Source: Nannocystis punicea
GTDB lineage: Bacteria > Myxococcota_A > Polyangia > Nannocystales > Nannocystaceae
NCBI RefSeq assembly: GCF_026965555.1
Contig: NZ_CP114040.1
Span: 12,793,501-12,857,500, forward strand
DNA: 64,000 nucleotides
Direction of reading: 5' to 3'
Shown: positions 62,175-64,000 of the stretch, in pieces
Layout: every line of letters begins with the position of its first letter
How positions within the stretch are numbered: position 1 is the first letter of the stretch
Translations under genes and position numbers: made by a program
The notes under the pieces: generated by a model
Told to the model about the DNA's origin: nothing
Databases searched by the model: none
What the model saw: only the letters and a program-made list of their open reading frames with translations

Positions 62175-62645
62175 ATGGATCTGCCGCGCTTCGAAGCCCT
62201 GATGGTCGATCTGACCGCGAAGGTCGCAGGACGCCCGCTCGACGCCGATCTGGCCGAGTGGCTCAACCGCGAGGTCCCGGCCGACGGGCCCCAGTTCGCC
62301 GCGATCGCGCAGGCCTGCCGCGAGGCGGTGGCGGCCGGCTGGATGTGCAGCCGCGAGCACGCGGGCATCAAGTACGGGCGGGTGATCAAGGCCGGGCCGG
62401 CGACGCACGGCTTCTCGGTCGACGTGGTCGACATGAACGAGATCGCCGGCGGGCACCACGTGCACCCGAACGGCGAGATCGACATGGTGATGCCGCTCGA
62501 GGGCGAGGCGAAGTTCGACGGCCACGGCGCGGGGTGGTGCGTGTATCCGCCGGGCAGCGCGCACACGCCGACGGTCGCGGGCGGGCGGGCGTTCGTGCTC
62601 TACCTGCTGCCGCAGGGCGCGATCCAGTTCACCCCGGCGGCCTGA
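62175..62645 (+). CDS. 4-hydroxylaminobenzoate-lyase-like (DUF4863) cupin
   Basis: A 156-residue cytoplasmic protein. EWLNREVPADGPQFAAIAQA leads into a cupin core: GFSVDVVDMNEIAGGHHVHP (metal-binding His), NGEIDMVMPLEGEAKFDGHG and GWCVYPPGSAHTPTVAGGRA. This is the layout of PnbB, the lyase that converts 4-hydroxylaminobenzoate to protocatechuate during nitrobenzoate breakdown. Members are widespread, so the true substrate here is uncertain. It ends 7 bases before an acyl-CoA synthetase gene, so the two form an operon. Confidence 0.8.
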   Translation: MDLPRFEALMVDLTAKVAGRPLDADLAEWLNREVPADGPQFAAIAQACREAVAAGWMCSREHAGIKYGRVIKAGPATHGFSVDVVDMNEIAGGHHVHPNGEIDMVMPLEGEAKFDGHGAGWCVYPPGSAHTPTVAGGRAFVLYLLPQGAIQFTPAA

Positions 62646-62652
62646 CGCGGCG

Positions 62653-64000
62653 ATGACGACGCCGAAGCTGTCGTACGTGCACGGCACCAGCGCGACGCCG
62701 CTGCTGGGCGAGACGATCGGCGAGAACCTGCGGCGCACGGTGCTGCGGGTGCCCGACGCCGACGCGCTGGTGGTCCGCTCGCAGGGCTTCCGGGCCACGT
62801 ACTCGCAGCTGTGGGCGTGGACGGGCCAGGCCGCGCGCGGGCTGATGGCGCTCGGGGTGCAGCGCGGCGACCGGGTCGGGATCTGGTCGCCCAACCGGGC
62901 CGAGTGGGTGATCGCGCAGTACGCTGCGGCGCGGATCGGGGCGATCCTCGTCAACATCAACCCGGCGTATCGCGTCGACGAGCTGCAGTACGCGCTGCGT
63001 CAGTCGGGCGTGTCGGTGCTGTTGCTGGCGCGGCAGCACCGCGGCTCGGACTACGCGGCGATGGTCGCCGAGGTGATGCCCGGCTGCCCGGCGCTGCGCC
63101 TGACGATCGTGTTCGAGGACGGGTGGGACGCCATGCTCGCCGGCGGGTCGGCGATCTCGGAGGACGAGCTGGCGGCGCGCGAGGCGACGCTGCAGTTCGA
63201 CGACCCGGTCAACATTCAATACACCAGCGGCACCACCGGCGCGCCCAAGGGGGCGACGCTGTCGCACCACAACATCCTCAACAACGGGTTTTACATCGGC
63301 GAGACGCTGCGCTACGGCGAGCGCGACCGGGTCTGCATCCCGGTGCCGTTCTACCACTGCTTCGGCATGGTGATCGGCAACCTGGCGTGCACGAGCCACG
63401 GGTCGTGCATGGTGATCCCCGGCGAGGTGTTCGACCCGGTGAGCGCGCTGCAGGCGGTGCAAGACGAGGGCTGCACCTCGCTCTACGGCGTGCCGACGAT
63501 GTTCATCGCCGAGCTCGAGCACCCGCGGTTCGCCGAGTTCGACCTGAGCACGCTGCGCACCGGGGTGATGGCCGGCTCGCCGTGCCCGATCGAGACGATG
63601 AAGCAGGTGCAGTCGCGCATGCACATGCGCGAGGTGACGATCTGCTACGGCATGACCGAGACGTCGCCGGTGTCGACGCAGAGCGCGTGCGACGATCCGT
63701 TCGAGCAGCGGGTGACGACGGTCGGGCGGGTGCACCCGCACCTCGAGGTGAAGATCGTCGACCCCGAGACGGGGGCGATCGTGCCGCGGGGGGTCCGCGG
63801 CGAGCTGTGCACGCGCGGCTACAGCGTGATGCTCGGCTACTGGAACGACGACGCGGCCACGCGCGCGGCGATCGACGCGGGCCGCTGGATGCACACGGGC
63901 GACCTGGCGGTGATCGACGACGCCGGCTACGTGAGCATCGTCGGGCGGATCAAGGACCTCATCATCCGCGGCGGCGAGAACGTCTACCCGCGCGAGGTCG
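62653..64000 (+). CDS. Acyl-CoA synthetase (AMP-forming), cut by the window end
   Basis: The first 449 residues of an adenylate-forming acyl-CoA synthetase, open at the window edge. The ATP loop is YTSGTTGAPKG, the substrate/adenylate motif CYGMTETSPVS, then GELCTRGYSVMLGYWNDD, GRWMHTGDLAVID and the hinge VGRIKDLIIRGGENVYPRE. The C-terminal small domain with the catalytic Lys lies beyond the edge. Medium-chain (ACSF2-like) members share these motifs. It activates a carboxylic acid to its CoA thioester. Its place 7 bases after the PnbB-like gene suggests action on an aromatic or fatty acid in the same pathway; this is inference. Confidence 0.92.
   Translation, partial: MTTPKLSYVHGTSATPLLGETIGENLRRTVLRVPDADALVVRSQGFRATYSQLWAWTGQAARGLMALGVQRGDRVGIWSPNRAEWVIAQYAAARIGAILVNINPAYRVDELQYALRQSGVSVLLLARQHRGSDYAAMVAEVMPGCPALRLTIVFEDGWDAMLAGGSAISEDELAAREATLQFDDPVNIQYTSGTTGAPKGATLSHHNILNNGFYIGETLRYGERDRVCIPVPFYHCFGMVIGNLACTSHGSCMVIPGEVFDPVSALQAVQDEGCTSLYGVPTMFIAELEHPRFAEFDLSTLRTGVMAGSPCPIETMKQVQSRMHMREVTICYGMTETSPVSTQSACDDPFEQRVTTVGRVHPHLEVKIVDPETGAIVPRGVRGELCTRGYSVMLGYWNDDAATRAAIDAGRWMHTGDLAVIDDAGYVSIVGRIKDLIIRGGENVYPREV

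Overview
The window is about 70% GC and densely coded. It almost certainly comes from a myxobacterium (Myxococcota), and the style of the surface proteins suggests a Nannocystis-like lineage. Support comes from the many lipoproteins whose lipobox is followed by a long Thr/Ser-rich linker, the MYXO-CTERM-like C-terminal tails (hydrophobic segment plus Arg cluster), the MopE-type metal-binding repeats, and the many secreted hydrolases. The taxonomic assignment is inference from protein style; no rRNA or tRNA gene was found.

Layout. (1) 114-4855: a microviridin-type graspetide (omega-ester/amide RiPP) cluster: precursor peptide, MdnB-like amide-forming ATP-grasp ligase, MdnC-like ester-forming ATP-grasp ligase, an ABC exporter, then a pentapeptide-repeat protein that could be an immunity factor. 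No MdnD-type acetyltransferase is linked. (2) 5065-12968: a lipoprotein, an ArsR-type regulator/SRPBCC pair with a candidate operator, a subtilase translationally coupled to a lipoprotein, a Zn-ribbon membrane protein and a MYXO-CTERM-like secreted protein. (3) 12976-16412: a class II UvrA-like ABC protein with VOC and AraC-family genes, all on the minus strand. (4) 16471-18431: a composition-anomalous segment carrying a DUF4062 gene (a domain frequent in defence and signalling proteins) and a small broken or overlapping ORF pair. It is bounded by two partial copies of the 3' end of the neighbouring FG-GAP/VCBS lipoprotein gene. (5) 18352-34660: mostly exported proteins (FG-GAP lipoprotein, YbaY-like lipoprotein, matrixin-like metalloprotease, parallel beta-helix lipoprotein) mixed with a GST, a YccF protein, a DUF2071 protein, an alpha/beta hydrolase and a GT-C-like membrane protein. 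(6) 34832-48997: a possible MACPF-like secreted protein whose gene end overlaps that of a 1195-residue sulfatase-PhoD fusion, then small housekeeping or unknown genes. (7) 49086-64000: a giant 2082-residue protein, a LysR regulator, a glycerophosphodiesterase, two tandem paralogous lipoproteins, a 4-hydroxylaminobenzoate-lyase-like cupin and an acyl-CoA synthetase cut by the window end.

The most striking DNA-level signal is a dispersed palindrome family with an ACATGTC core (typical form ACATGTC, short loop, GACATGT). It occurs at roughly a dozen places, mainly in gaps. Some copies sit between convergent genes with a T-run and look like terminators; others lie in frame inside coding sequences, like the palindromic elements known from Rickettsia. 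No CRISPR array, complete insertion sequence, tRNA or rRNA was seen.
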